From Mesorhabditis belari (taxonomy: Eukaryota; Nematoda; Chromadorea; Rhabditida; Rhabditidae): a DNA stretch of 64,000 nucleotides. The notes under the pieces were generated by a model. It ran no database searches, was not told where the DNA came from, and worked only from the letters and a program-made list of their open reading frames with translations. A program made the position numbers and the translations under genes. This document shows positions 1 to 10,229 of this stretch, in pieces. The stretch lies in NCBI GenBank assembly GCA_958450365.1, contig CAUEEP010000724.1, forward strand, positions 1,955,501 through 2,019,500. The letters run 5' to 3'. How positions within the stretch are numbered: position 1 is the first letter of the stretch; the number at the start of each line of letters is the position of its first letter.

Positions 1-669
1 TTTTCTTTTTCGTGTTATCTTCTCGGCACTGAGTGTTCGCTAAAATAGGGGATTCTGAAAAGTTAAAAGGCATTAGATCATTTGGCATTAGAAATTTGCC
101 TTAGTCACAAAGTGATTCCCTCTTCTAAGTACTTCATTTTAGGGTTTTGAATGTGACCAATTGCCTATGCATTAACCCATTAAAAACTTGTAGGCTGATC
201 ACTCTAAAGGCTGATCACTTAAAAAGTGAAGAAAGTCATTTCAGCTGAAGAAATCTCTTATTTTTTTTTACCCTGAAGCTCACTCTGATTTGTCTTTGTC
301 ATTTTCGTCAAAAACTTTTTGAAATATAGCCAAGTTTCTCAAGTTCTCTCAGAAATTTCGGAAGAATTCATGGTTTGGTTCTAGAAAAATCACCGTGAAA
401 ACTTTTTCCGAGAACTTTCTTTCTTTCTTCCTCCCTTTTTTCCTTCCTTTATTTGAGAAAATGATTTTTTGGGGTTTATGTTAACATTTCAACATTGCAA
501 CTCCAACAACTCAAGCTTGAGTCATGTTTTGAAGACAAAAAGCTTATCAAAGATTGCACAAGTCATTCTCATAAGACGTGTTCGGTTCCAACACATTTCT
601 ACTCACAGAAAATTCTTCCAACAATGGCAGCGCCACGTTGGAACCTCTTGCGAAATGCTTTCTTTTCCG

Positions 670-704
<35 letters not shown>

Positions 705-1041
705 TCCAAACTTTCTTTCCAACCTAATACAAAACCAATGCTGACTTAGTTGTTAGATAAAATGACTTGTAAGCACATCTCGAGAAAAAAAGGAAACATC
801 TCACATTGGTTAGCCTTAGCTTTTTCTGAACCTTTAAATATTGTAGCTCCAAACATGAAAATCGACTTTTTTCTTTGTTTTTGTGGTTTTTCTGTTTTTG
901 TTTTTGTTTCTAGACAACGAATTCTGTTTGCTTTCCGTTTTTTCGCAATTTTTATCCTTTTCGCAATCTTTTTTTGAAACTTTTAACTTGTATAAGTGTT
1001 AAAATTGATGTTCTTTTATTAAAAGCTGTGCATATTTCTGT
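1..1041. other. No recognised gene; T-rich DNA with TTTC tract
   Basis: I see no supported gene here. The stretch is AT-rich and holds a (TTTC)n microsatellite at about 679-706. The short open frames at 469-977 are low-complexity F/L/S-rich translations with no domain or splice support. Confidence 0.6.
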
Positions 1042-1150
1042 CTACGACAACGTCGAACACAAGCCACAAGTTCTCGGGCAATAGGATCGCTTGTATTGCG
1101 ATGTGTAGAAAGAGGAGGCACACAAACCGTTCGTGTTCCAGTTAGAGCAA
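1042..1150 (-). CDS. ShKT-domain exon (C-terminal exon of a secreted protein)
   Basis: A 109-base exon on the minus strand preceded by a TTTTAG acceptor at 1151-1152. It reads a complete ShKT module: C-x-NW near the start, G-x-C, a Y/F-rich centre, then YCPRTCGLC near the end, followed by a few residues and a TAG stop at 1042-1044. All six cysteines of the module are present. ShKT modules are common in nematode secreted proteins, often at the C-terminus of enzymes or as tandem arrays; the fold was named from a sea-anemone peptide, but most nematode members are not toxins. No signal-peptide or enzyme exon upstream (1150-2100, minus) could be recognised, so the exon may belong to a gene whose other exons I missed, or be an orphan. 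The domain call is firm; the gene context is not. Confidence 0.75.
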
Positions 1151-2100
1151 CTAAAAGTGTTGAAAATTTCGTGTCAATGGTTTTACTTAATGGTTTTAAT
1201 GGTAACTCTCAAAAAACACTCATTTCCAACCTTCCTGAAGCGTCAGCACACTGAAATTCTTTTGTTTTATAAGTGATTGGTACAAAAAGCGATTGGTAAA
1301 CGGTAAACGATTGGCAAACGCACATTGAAACATTGATCGGTTCCCATGAAATTGTAGCAAATTTGCCCCGCTCCACAACTTGCGAAAAATGCTAAAAATG
1401 GAAAAATGGTAATAACGATTTTCTTGTGTAACGCTTTTTCTTATATTGTTCTTTATTTTGAAATTTTTCAACTGAGAAACTAGAAACAGAAAGAAACAGG
1501 ACATTCCAAATGAAGCAGAGCCCGATTTCAACAATTTTAGATCTTTCAAATTAATCTTTCAAATTCCAATTTGAATCCCAGTGACAAAGGCTTTACCTAA
1601 CTCAACTAAATAAGCTAAACTAATTAGTGAAACGCTGCCAACTCTTGCTGTCAACTAGCCGTTTCTCGTTAACATTTGAAAGATTTAATTTAATTGAATA
1701 TGTCTTGGCTTTCGAGGATAAAGCTTTACCTAACTCAACTAAATAAGCTAAACCAATCAGTGAAACGGTTACCAGTTAAATAAGAAAAAAATTAGCATAG
1801 CAAATGTCCCTTATGGTTAGTTTTATTGAATTTCTTGGAAATTTTGTAAAAATGCTAAAGATTTTGTGAAATTTCTGGTAATTTTCGCAAAATCTTGTAT
1901 AATTCCCTTATAAATTTGACAATTACACATATAATTACAATTATAATTTACAATTACAATTACAATTATAATTTCGTGGCTTTTTGACTCGAGAAATAGC
2001 CTATCTGATGCAGTTTTTCACGGTGATTAGGTAATCTAGACTGAATACCGTAATCCAGCTAATCTTAACTGAATACCTTAAACTAGACTGAATATCCTAA
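1151..2100. other. No recognised gene; duplicated AT-rich segments
   Basis: No gene was found. A short direct repeat around 'ctttacctaactcaactaaa' occurs at about 1591 and 1725, and a run of ACAATT-type hexamers lies at 1925-1970 and again at 2752-2815. Confidence 0.5.
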
Positions 2101-2521
2101 TTTGGATTGAATATCCTAATATTGGAACCGTATTGGAACCGTATTAGATCAAAATAGGAAGCGTATTGGAACCGTATTGGAAGCGTATTGGAACCGTATT
2201 GGAATCGTATTGAAAGCGTATTCGAACCGTATTGGAACCGTATTGGAACGGTATTGGAACCGTATTGGAACGGTATTGGAACCGTATTGGAACCGTATTG
2301 GAAGCGTATTGGAACCGTATTGGAACCGTATTGGAACCGTATTGGAAGCGTATTGGAAGTGTATTGGAAGCGTATTGGAACCGTATTGGAACGGTATTGG
2401 AACCGTATTGGAACCGTATTGGAAGCGTATTGGAACCGTATTGGAACCGTATTGGAACCGTATTGAAAGCGTATTGGAACCGTATTGGAAGCGTATTGGA
2501 ACCGTATTGGAACCGTAATCC
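2101..2521. repeat. 11-bp minisatellite (GTATTGGAACC)
   Basis: About 38 tandem copies of an 11-bp unit with variants GGAACC, GGAAGC and GGAACGG. Since 11 is not a multiple of 3, all three frames translate to the same shifted peptide, giving several spurious open frames (2177-2531). Imperfect repeats of 'actgaatacc(c)taatc' flank it at 2035-2100 and 2520-2640. The same unit, mixed with a TATCCGAACC variant, recurs at 58460-58870. Confidence 0.95.
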
Positions 2522-3005
2522 AGCTATCTAGACTGAATATCCCAACCTAGATTGAATATCCTAATCTAGACTGAATACCGTAATCCAGCTAATCTTAACT
2601 GAATACCTTAAACTAGACTGAATACCCTAATCTAGACTGAGGCAACTAATTGAATACTTTTGGCTATGGGGACACCTGTCCCTTTTAGGTAAATGCAAAA
2701 AAAACGCGGGCTTCCTATAGCTTTACTGTGCTAGAAAGTGTGTGTATGCATTTACAATTACAATTATAACTTACAATTACAATTACAATTACAATTACAA
2801 TTACAATTACAATTACAAATTTTGCAATTTCTCAAACCGGAATCCCTAGAATTTGACCAATCTGTTTAAGAATTTGAAAATTTGAAAATTTTCATTGGAT
2901 TTTAAGTCACCTAATTGTAAATACCTTGTTAAGAAGCTAAGTTTTTTAGTTTTACAAAAATAATAATAGTTTTTTTCTTATTCATGAACTGTTTTTTTTT
3001 TGATT
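2522..3005. other. No recognised gene; simple repeats
   Basis: This stretch contains the end of the minisatellite flank, an (ACAATT)n tract at 2752-2815 and AT-rich sequence. It would be where further exons of the minus-strand gene starting at 3246 should lie, but none is recognisable. Confidence 0.5.
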
Positions 3006-3246
3006 TCACTCACGCCCTCCAGCTCCGAATTTGACATTCGAATTGGCGACTTTTGGGGCCAACGTTCCACATGTGGCTGATGTCTGAAAGCATTTAAAAA
3101 TTAAATTAAATTTAAAATTTAAAATTAAATCGCAGCCTATAAAAGAAAAAAGCCGAAAATAAATAAAGCGTTAATAAATTTAAACAATTTACCTGCGAAA
3201 TGAAAAAGATGCCGACTGTGCAGAGGGAAAAGAAAACGGTGTTCAT
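3006..3246 (-). CDS. Short secreted protein, possibly the start of a serine protease gene
   Basis: Exon 1 is 3246-3193 (18 codons, hydrophobic signal peptide starting MNTVFFSLC). The intron runs 3192-3084 and ends in TTTCAG; exon 2 starts at 3083. If exon 2 is read to the TGA at 3006-3008 the product is a 43-residue secreted peptide containing CGTLAPKVANSNVKFGAGG. However, a strong GTGAGTG donor begins at 3013, and the CG...P...N-x-V-x-x-G-x-GG pattern resembles the region before the mature N-terminus of trypsin-like proteases, so the gene may continue or be truncated. I found no His/Asp/Ser catalytic exon downstream; the 11-bp minisatellite follows instead. A TATA-like tatata lies upstream near 3296-3301. 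Two other partial copies of this promoter and signal-peptide block exist (3530-3740 and 15844-16190). Confidence 0.6.
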
Positions 3247-3745
3247 TTTGGAGATCGTTTTCAATCTGTTGCTTGAGTATTTTTCATGATCTTTTATATA
3301 CTGACTGTTTAAAGGTCAAAGAATTTGAAACTCTTGAAATTCACGACTTTCCAGGCCCTTGTCAGCTGCTCAAACAGTTCGAAGCTTTCCATTCTCGTCA
3401 TCCCCATCACCTATCCACTTTTTCAGCACATTTGTGTAAACTTTTCATTGGAATTTGTCAATGAAAAGTTGGCAAATTTATGCTTTCAGACTAACGCCAA
3501 AATTTGATCTTTTTAAAGACAAATTCCAATGAAAAGTTTACACAAATGTGCCCAAAAAATTTGATAGGTGATGGGGATGACGAGAATGGAAAGTTTCGAA
3601 CTGTTTGAGCAGCTGACTAGAGCCTGGAAGTCGTGGATTTCAAGAGTTTCAAATTCTTTGACCTTTAAACAGTCAGTATATAAGAGATTATGAAAAATAC
3701 TCAAGCAACAAATGACTAGCATAAAAGACTTTGGGAAAAGTTTCC
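3246..3745. repeat. Inverted duplication of the secreted-gene promoter
   Basis: Sequence 3247-3480 (upstream of the minus-strand signal-peptide exon) recurs inverted at 3530-3715. It includes the TATA region, the block around 'aaacagtcagtatataa' and the segment beyond. The right copy stops before the ATG, so it is a promoter without a gene. The arms form a foldback pointing away from each other. Confidence 0.8.
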
Positions 3746-3770
3746 AATTGTAACCAATTATCATAATGTT

Positions 3771-4088
3771 TTAAATGATTAAGAAAGAACTTGCCAACAC
3801 GAAAAACAAATCGGTTGATTGTTGTTTTTCTTGTTGAGGCTTCGAATTCATGGCATTGCTCATAGCAAATGTCAGAACTGAAAATATAACCACGATTCTA
3901 TCTATTAGGGTGGTGCAACCGGATTTAGTATTGAGAAGTCGTGGGCGAGCTTCTTCTCCTTTGGTGGTCGTTGGATGGGCACCAGGTCCATCGTCTTGAG
4001 GTCTTCTTCTTGAACTGAGAGTTCCCGTAAGTGAGTCTTGCTGACCATAGTAGCTCTTCCAGAAAGAAACTGCCGTATCAGCTCTCAT
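3771..4088. repeat. Segment repeated in inverse orientation at 15590-15760
   Basis: The block with 'ggtggtgcaaccggattta'-type sequence and the segment reading through 'caagaaaaacaacaatc' on the other strand matches 15600-15755 in opposite orientation. No protein of known family is encoded. It lies next to the promoter duplication, and in both places the two blocks are neighbours. Confidence 0.7.
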
Positions 4089-4200
4089 TTATCAGAAGCG
4101 AGCGATGCTAACGGCATTATTTTTTTTATGTTTTGTTCGCATATTTGTTTGCTATTTATTTCGACATTTGAATTTTTTCGTTGTTTTTTATTTTAATGCT

Positions 4201-4290
<90 letters not shown>
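4201..4290. repeat. (GTT)n microsatellite
   Basis: About 30 perfect GTT units. The poly-valine open frame across it is not a gene. Confidence 0.97.
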
Positions 4291-4318
4291 AAAAATGCAT
4301 ATATTTTTTATTTAGATC

Positions 4319-4616
4319 ATGGCCGAGCAAAAGTTTGTGCTACGAGCAGCATTACTGTTTAACTTCAAAATTGGAAAGTCTGCTGCCGAATCGCATCGTT
4401 CTTTCTTTGCTGCTTTCGGAGATGGCAGTTTGTCTCTCAGGCAGTGTCAGACTTGGTTTCAACGATTCCGAGAGGGAGACGAGACTTTGGAAGATTACGA
4501 GCACGGTTCGAGGCCAGAAGTCGTGAACGAAGCCAAGCTGAGGGACGTTATTCAGGCCGACGGCTCGAGCAGATCCATGCCAATCTGCTTGAGATCTTGC
4601 GAAAATATTCCATTGT
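4319..4616 (+). pseudogene. mariner transposase N-terminal fragment
   Basis: The frame from 4319 reads about 80 residues of the mariner-type helix-turn-helix region: the block ending WFQRFREGDETLEDYEHGSR is characteristic of mariner (SETMAR-like) transposases, where it precedes a linker and the DD34D catalytic domain. The frame then degenerates and stops near 4618; no catalytic domain follows. A second near-identical fragment lies at 13515-13690, and an unrelated mariner C-terminal piece at 7238-7483. This is a dead copy. Confidence 0.85.
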
Positions 4617-4835
4617 GATCATGTCACCATCGAACGCCATCTTTTTTTGAATTTACCGTCAAATCGGCTTTTTCTTTTGCACCACTGACGCGAGTCCACA
4701 AAGAGATTGAGCTGACGCGAGTGCACAAAGAGGGAAACACACACATCAACGTTAGAGGCTCATTCTCTCGATTGAACCAAGCAATCGTTATCAAATTTCG
4801 GTTACTGGTTAGCATATACTTATAGATTATTCAGG

Positions 4836-4950
4836 CACCACAAGCAGCACAGGCACCACAAGCAGCACAAGCAGCACAAGCACCACAAGCATCACAAGCA
4901 GCACAAGCACCACAAGCATCACAAGCACCACAAGCACCACAAGCACAGAT
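4836..4950. repeat. CAA/GCA/CCA-rich tandem repeat
   Basis: Irregular 9-bp units of the type caagcagca and caagcacca. The Cys/Ala/Gly-rich minus-strand open frame over it is an artefact of the repeat. Confidence 0.85.
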
Positions 4951-5569
4951 GCCAATGCAATTAGAGCACAAATGATTCACTATGAAACCATACAGACCAC
5001 CTCTAGCTACCAGAAATTTTAAAAACCTTTCTTTACACATCTTGGTATTGTTTTTAGCAATTTGACCATTTGCGTGGCCACCAAAAGCAAACAAAACATT
5101 GCATGAATCCCGTTTTCTTTCTTTTCGCTCCCTTTCTCTCAGAAACAAACAAAGAATGACATCCAGTCAATACATTGGTGTATTTCTCTCCCAATATTGA
5201 TTTCCCACAACCAAAAGCAAACAACGTTTCAGCTTGTTTCAGCGTGTTTCAGCTTGTTTCAGCTTTGTGGAAATTCCATTCATGATTTGATCGACTTTGA
5301 TTAGATAATGTGGCCTCTAATTGAGTGTTCGTAAGCTGTTTACCCTCTTCTTCTTCTTCTTCTTCGCCATCAAAACTTCTTCACCATCATGCCCTGCTAT
5401 TTTGGCTGACGTCGCAGTCAAATGTTTGTAAATGAATAAAATTTCAGTCTTTCAAAAAGTCTTCCAAGAAGTTCAAAAAGTCTTCAACAACCAGATCCTT
5501 ACAATCTTTAGATCCTTTTCAGACAAAAGCTATTGTTAAGGCCTTTCCTAATCGCTTATACAGGTTGCT

Positions 5570-6180
5570 GAAAAGCCCCACAAAAACCTTGTCGCGAGAT
5601 CAAGCACCTGAAAATCGATCTGTCACATAAGCTGTCACCTAAATCAGTCCGCTTTTAGCTATCCAACTAAACGGTGTTGATTTTCCGATGCTACACGGTG
5701 GCTCAAAAAGCCCTATCTCCTTTTAAAATGGGTAATTTTCATATAAACTTTTGAGAATCCAGCCAAACAGGATTGATTTTCAAATTCTGCATACACTTTC
5801 ACATCAAGAGTCAAATTTTTAGATCTTTAGCTTTATTGGAACAATTTTTATGATGAAAAATGGGATCATAAAGAAATCATTAAAAATCGGGCCATAAAGA
5901 AGCCGATAAAAATTGTCCTAGTAAAGCTAGAGATCTAAAAATTTGACTCTTAATGTGAAAATGTATGGAGAATCGGAAAATCAACACCGTTTAGCTGGAT
6001 TCTTAAAAGTTTATATGAAAAAGGAGGAGGAGGGAGGAGAGAGAGCCATTTTAAAAGGAGATAGAGCTTTTTGAGCCACCGTGTAGATGTTGGGTAGCTA
6101 AAAGCAGACCGATTTAGGTGACAGCTTATGTGACAGATCGATTTTCAGGTGCCAGATCTTGGGACAAGGTTTTTGTGTCC
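5570..6180. repeat. Foldback element with long terminal inverted repeats
   Basis: The left arm (about 5575-5860) begins cacaaaaaccttgtc and matches the inverse of the right arm (about 5925-6180), which ends gacaaggtttttgtg. Shared internal blocks include the strings around ggtggctcaaaaagc and 'gctgtcacctaaatc'. There is no coding capacity. The right terminus overlaps the start of the transmembrane exon of the gene at 6149-9428. Confidence 0.8.
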
Positions 6181-9100
6181 TTTGTCTTGTACTCACTCTA
6201 CTTTTCGGCATCATTGCTGCCATCATCGCCCCGCTGATCGCTTCAAGTTTCATCGAGGTTGAGGCGATTCAAAAAAGGCCAGGAACGGTTGGTTAACTCA
6301 ATTAATCAAAATCAATCAAAATTTTGTGGAAACAAAGTGGAATGAAACTTTAGAATGAACACGACCTCAGCTCAATCCGAATGCAGTACTATCCATTGGT
6401 GAATGGCCTTGAGGAGCAAGGCAAGGAGCAAGAGCAAAAGCTGATAGTGAAAAATGAGTTTAGATGGAATGGTGAGTTGATTCGCTTTGATTAAAATTGA
6501 TTGATTAAAATAATGCAATATTGTATCTGATTAGGTTGAGGAAAAAATAATGCGCGTTTTGAATTTCGGGCACAAATCCTGTAGCAAGGGGTGTGCGATT
6601 TTGAAAATGGCTGTGCTGTTGCAAGGAGCTAGCAGAAATGTTTGATGTTCATCGAAAGACAATCGACAACCCTTTGCACTAACTCCTCGGGGGAAAGAAT
6701 TTGACGTGATTGTGGTTATGACGGGGAAAAAAATTCGCTGTGGGTCCCACACGTCCCACAATTGGGTCCCACACGTCCCACAATTGGGTCCCACACGTCC
6801 CACAATTGGGTCCCACACGAACTGACTCAAGGCAACAAAACAATTCATGTCAACGTCATTTCTTTTTACTCCATAAATGCAAAGCTGGTGGTTTTTGGGA
6901 TTCGATTTTGACATTTGACTCGCTTTTGAGATGAGATTAATTACGAGAATGTCAAAAAACAATGGCTATCTACCGGAAAAATTCTTAAACTACTCCCAAA
7001 CCTGATGGAAAGAATAATGGAACAAAAAATAGAAAGAGAATAATGATCTGTTGCTGGTGGAATGCAAAAGGCTTGGTGCACTATCAGTTAGCTAATCGAG
7101 GAGAAAACATTGATGCTGATTGATGCTGATTGATGGGTGAACATTGATACTGATTGATGGTTGAACATTGATGCTGATCGATGATTGAACATCGATGCTG
7201 ATTGATGCTGGTTGATGATTGAACATTGATGCTGATTGTTGCTGATTTCTATTCGAAACAATTGACCAGAGTTAACGATGCTTTAAAGGAATTGGGGTTC
7301 AATCCATCAAAGATTCGCTTTTTGCAAGACAACGCGACAACCGCACCCTGCAAAAGTCACTCACAAAAAATTGAGGAGCTAGACTGGGAGTTGTTTCCTC
7401 ATGCGCCTTACTCTCTTGAATTAGCCCTGTCAGATTGCTTTTTGTTTCGATCCTTGAAACAGTTTCATGGGAGAAAAGTTTGATGATCATGCTCAAATCA
7501 AAAAAAAAACTATTTTCTCTCCAAAAATCCCCAATTTTTCACAAATGGAATTAAGGACTTGGGTGAAAGATTGGAAGAAGTCGATAAGTCGATAAGTCAT
7601 CGATAAAAATCGATAAGTCATCGATAAAAATGGAGAATACCTTACTGATTGGTAGTTGTGATTTCTTTTAGAATGCAATAGAATCGTTTTCTTTTAGAAT
7701 ACAATAGAATTGTTTTCTTGTAGAATGTAGAATCGTTATACCCAAAAAACGCATATTATTTTTTCCTCAACCTATCATTTTATACTTTGCATTATCTTTT
7801 CTCAACATTTGTCAACAAAATTTTGAAGATAGAGCGCTCCAAGCACAGGTTGTGAGGGAAAAATTTGAACAAAAAGCTCAACAACAACTTGTTGAACAGC
7901 CACGTGACACTTTTCAGGCTCAACGGGTGAAAATTTTAATGTCATTTTCAAAACACAAACCCAAACACTAGGCCACCGCTTTTGCCACGTCGCTTGCGCT
8001 GCACGACGCGAAACTCCGTCAGCAACAAAAAGAACTCGAGCTGTACGCGCAATTGTACAATCCTGGATTGCTGAATGGGTGATTTTTAAGCGATATCACA
8101 TAAGATTACGAAAGTTTTCCAGTCAATTAGGCCCGATTGGTCCCACCGGATTGACAATGCATGGAGGGCCGACCGTTCACGTGGGAGCACCGCCAATCAT
8201 ACACAATATACGTTTGTTTTCGATTTTCGTTTACTTAACGCTTAGTTAAGAGACAAAGAAATACTACTAGATATGGTTTTTTGGCGAAATCAGATCAGAT
8301 CGAATTGGATTGGGCTGGCCAAATTGGTCGGATCTATCGGATCGGATTGGATCAGGCTGGCCAGACCCATCGAGCTTGGTTGGACCTATCGAGCTAGCCC
8401 GATCGGCTGGCCCTAGCGGATTGGCCCGATCGGATCGGATTGAATCGAGCTGGCCAGATTGGTCAGACCTATTGGGCTAGTCCGATCAGCCGGACCTATC
8501 GAGTTAGCCCGATCGCCCTATCAGTTTGGATCGATTCTGATCCGATCCGATTTGTATCGATTCGATAACCATGTCTACCGTCTACCACCATCATTTTGAG
8601 CATTTTGAGCATTTTGACCATCATTTTGAGCATTTTGAGCATTTTGACCATCATTTTGAGCATTTTGAGCGCTACTGTATATAAGTTAGTTACTGTACAG
8701 AAAGAACTACAAATTAGCCACCATTCAAGCATCACTTTATGCATAAAAATGGCTTCATATAAAACTTTTCATTTCAGAATGGCATCAAGGGAGCCCGGAG
8801 AAAGAATGGTTGAACGCTCAAGAGGCTTCGAATCCGGCGATGCCTCCAGTTGGGTGGAGTGAGCGACAGAGTGCAATTGCTAATGGAAAAGTGATCACAC
8901 AAAATAGTATTGTACGTTGGAGGGGGAATCCCGTTCCCGTGGGAGTCGGAGGAACTCTGTGAGTTAGCTAGAGTTATCTAGAAAACACTAGAAACACAGA
9001 AAGTTAGAAAACACTAGAAAGTATCTAGAAAACTCTAGAAAGTATCTAGAAAACTCTAGAAAACACTAGAAAACGCTAGAAAGTTTTTCAAAAGTATTAA

Positions 9101-9428
9101 AGGAAAGAAAATTGGATTTAGTTGCTTTGAATCTTCATTTTCTTTTTTTTCATCTTCTTCACAGATAGAATAGAATTTCTAGCGAATAGTGTAAAGGTTT
9201 TCAGAAGAAATTCTTTTGAACTGGTGATTTCTTTTGCTGTTTTAGTTTTAATAATAAAATAGGATCAAAAAAAGTGTTAAACAAGTGTTAAAGTGTTAAA
9301 AGAAACAAATTGTAACAAACAAATTGTTAAATAAACAAATTGTAAAAAACAAATTGTAACAAACAAATTATTAAACAAAAAAAGATTTCAGCAACAATCC
9401 GCAAACGAAAGACGTGATCCCTTTCTGA
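6149..9428 (+). CDS. Unrecognised single-pass membrane protein, spliced (first exon missing)
   Basis: Seven exons join with matching phases: 6149-6287, 6354-6471, 7829-7926, 7972-8078, 8123-8211, 8778-8958, 9392-9428. The first one reads a hydrophobic segment (about 25 residues, including LLFGIIAAIIAPLIA) suited to a signal anchor, so the rest is probably outside the cell or in a lumen (inference). Then come a charged Q/E/K-rich probable coiled coil (exons 2-4, for example LRQQQKELELYAQLYNPGLL), a Gly/Pro-rich exon and a Trp-containing C-terminal part ending NPQTKDVIPF. If the GTGAGTT donor at 8959 is not used, the frame ends at 8962 instead. The acceptor of the first listed exon lies in a foldback element and I found no start-codon exon upstream. 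The 1.36 kb intron 6472-7828 holds a mariner fragment. I do not recognise the family. Six consecutive phase-compatible junctions make this a real gene. Confidence 0.75.
7090..7240. repeat. Tandem 'tgatgctgattgatgg' repeats
   Basis: Irregular tandem copies of a unit built from 'gattgatgctgattgatgg' and 'tgaacattgatgctgatt', located in an intron of the membrane-protein gene. Confidence 0.8.
7238..7483 (+). pseudogene. mariner transposase C-terminal fragment
   Basis: The frame reads the C-terminal half of a mariner transposase: QLTRVNDALKELGFNPSKIR, then FLQDN (second catalytic Asp region), then the degenerate counterpart of the SPDLAPSDYFLF block (third catalytic Asp, still present as ALSD), then FRSLKQF. 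The N-terminal part and first Asp are missing. It sits inside an intron of the membrane-protein gene and follows the tandem repeats at 7090-7240. Confidence 0.85.
8285..8530. repeat. Degenerate GATCGGA/GGCCAGA repeats
   Basis: Repeated short strings such as gatcggatcggattg, gggctggcc and 'gacctatcgagctagcccg'. A related patch (atcggatcggatcggatcc) occurs at 43294-43320. Intronic, non-coding. Confidence 0.7.
8587..8670. repeat. GAGCATTTT tandem repeat
   Basis: Short tandem array of gagcattttgagcattttgacc-like units (about 9-bp base unit), inside the intron before the exon at 8778. Confidence 0.85.
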
Positions 9429-9429
9429 C

Positions 9430-10220
9430 AAAAGCCTTTCAACGTCAACTATTTCCAAAAGTTTCCACAATTTTCCTCTCTTTTCTGTGATTTGATTAAA
9501 AACTTACTAAAAGACCTTTAAAAAAAGCTTTAAAAGCTCAATGTAAAGCTATTAAATGCTAATAAATGCTGATAACTAGCAAGTGACTTGAAAAAAAACA
9601 GTAAACAGTTTCTAAACAGTAAACTTTTCATCACTTTATCTAGATCTAACATAAGACTGCAGCTTTTTTTGATGGATCAATCACCAGTAAATCGGGGAAT
9701 CCGTGTCAACTCTTTGACTCAAATCAGCCACCATTTCCAAGAGCATTGTGTTGTTGTTGTTTTTGTTGTCAAGTTCACTAGGAAAATTGGTAAAAAGTTA
9801 TAAGTAAACTTGTTTGTAATCAAATGGGATTTCCCGATTTGTAATTAAAAGTTCAATGCTCAAAACTCAAAAAGCTTTAAAGCTCGAAAAAGTTTTTAAT
9901 TGACAAAAACGATGCTGGTGTAAATTTTGAAAACAATTGATTTTTGTGGATCGAGAAAAAGGCTTTTTTGAAAGTCTGAATGCCAGCGGAATCCAGCGGA
10001 ATCCAGCGGAATTTCGGATAAAAAGTCAGCGCCTGAATTCATTATTTTGATGTTTTTCTTGTCTTTCACCAAATTCATTTCACATAGCTCTTTGAAAGGA
10101 TTTGTGCATAAATTGTTGAAAGCAGAAGCTTTTTGCTGAATTAAATTCTTTACTACATTGGCATTATACGAGTTTTGACGGAGAACCGGCCATAAAAGAA
10201 ACACCCCCATTTAAAAAATT
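9430..10220. other. No recognised gene
   Basis: AT-rich sequence with a triplicated atccagcgga at 9983-10010. The open frames at 9588 and 9896 (minus) show no family signature or convincing splice sites. Confidence 0.5.
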
Positions 10221-10229
10221 GACTATCGC

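Noticed and set aside
2177..2531. Three overlapping Tyr/Trp-rich open frames
   Set aside because: Minisatellite translation without start context, splice sites or homology.
4105..4362. Poly-valine open frame
   Set aside because: Pure (GTT)n microsatellite.
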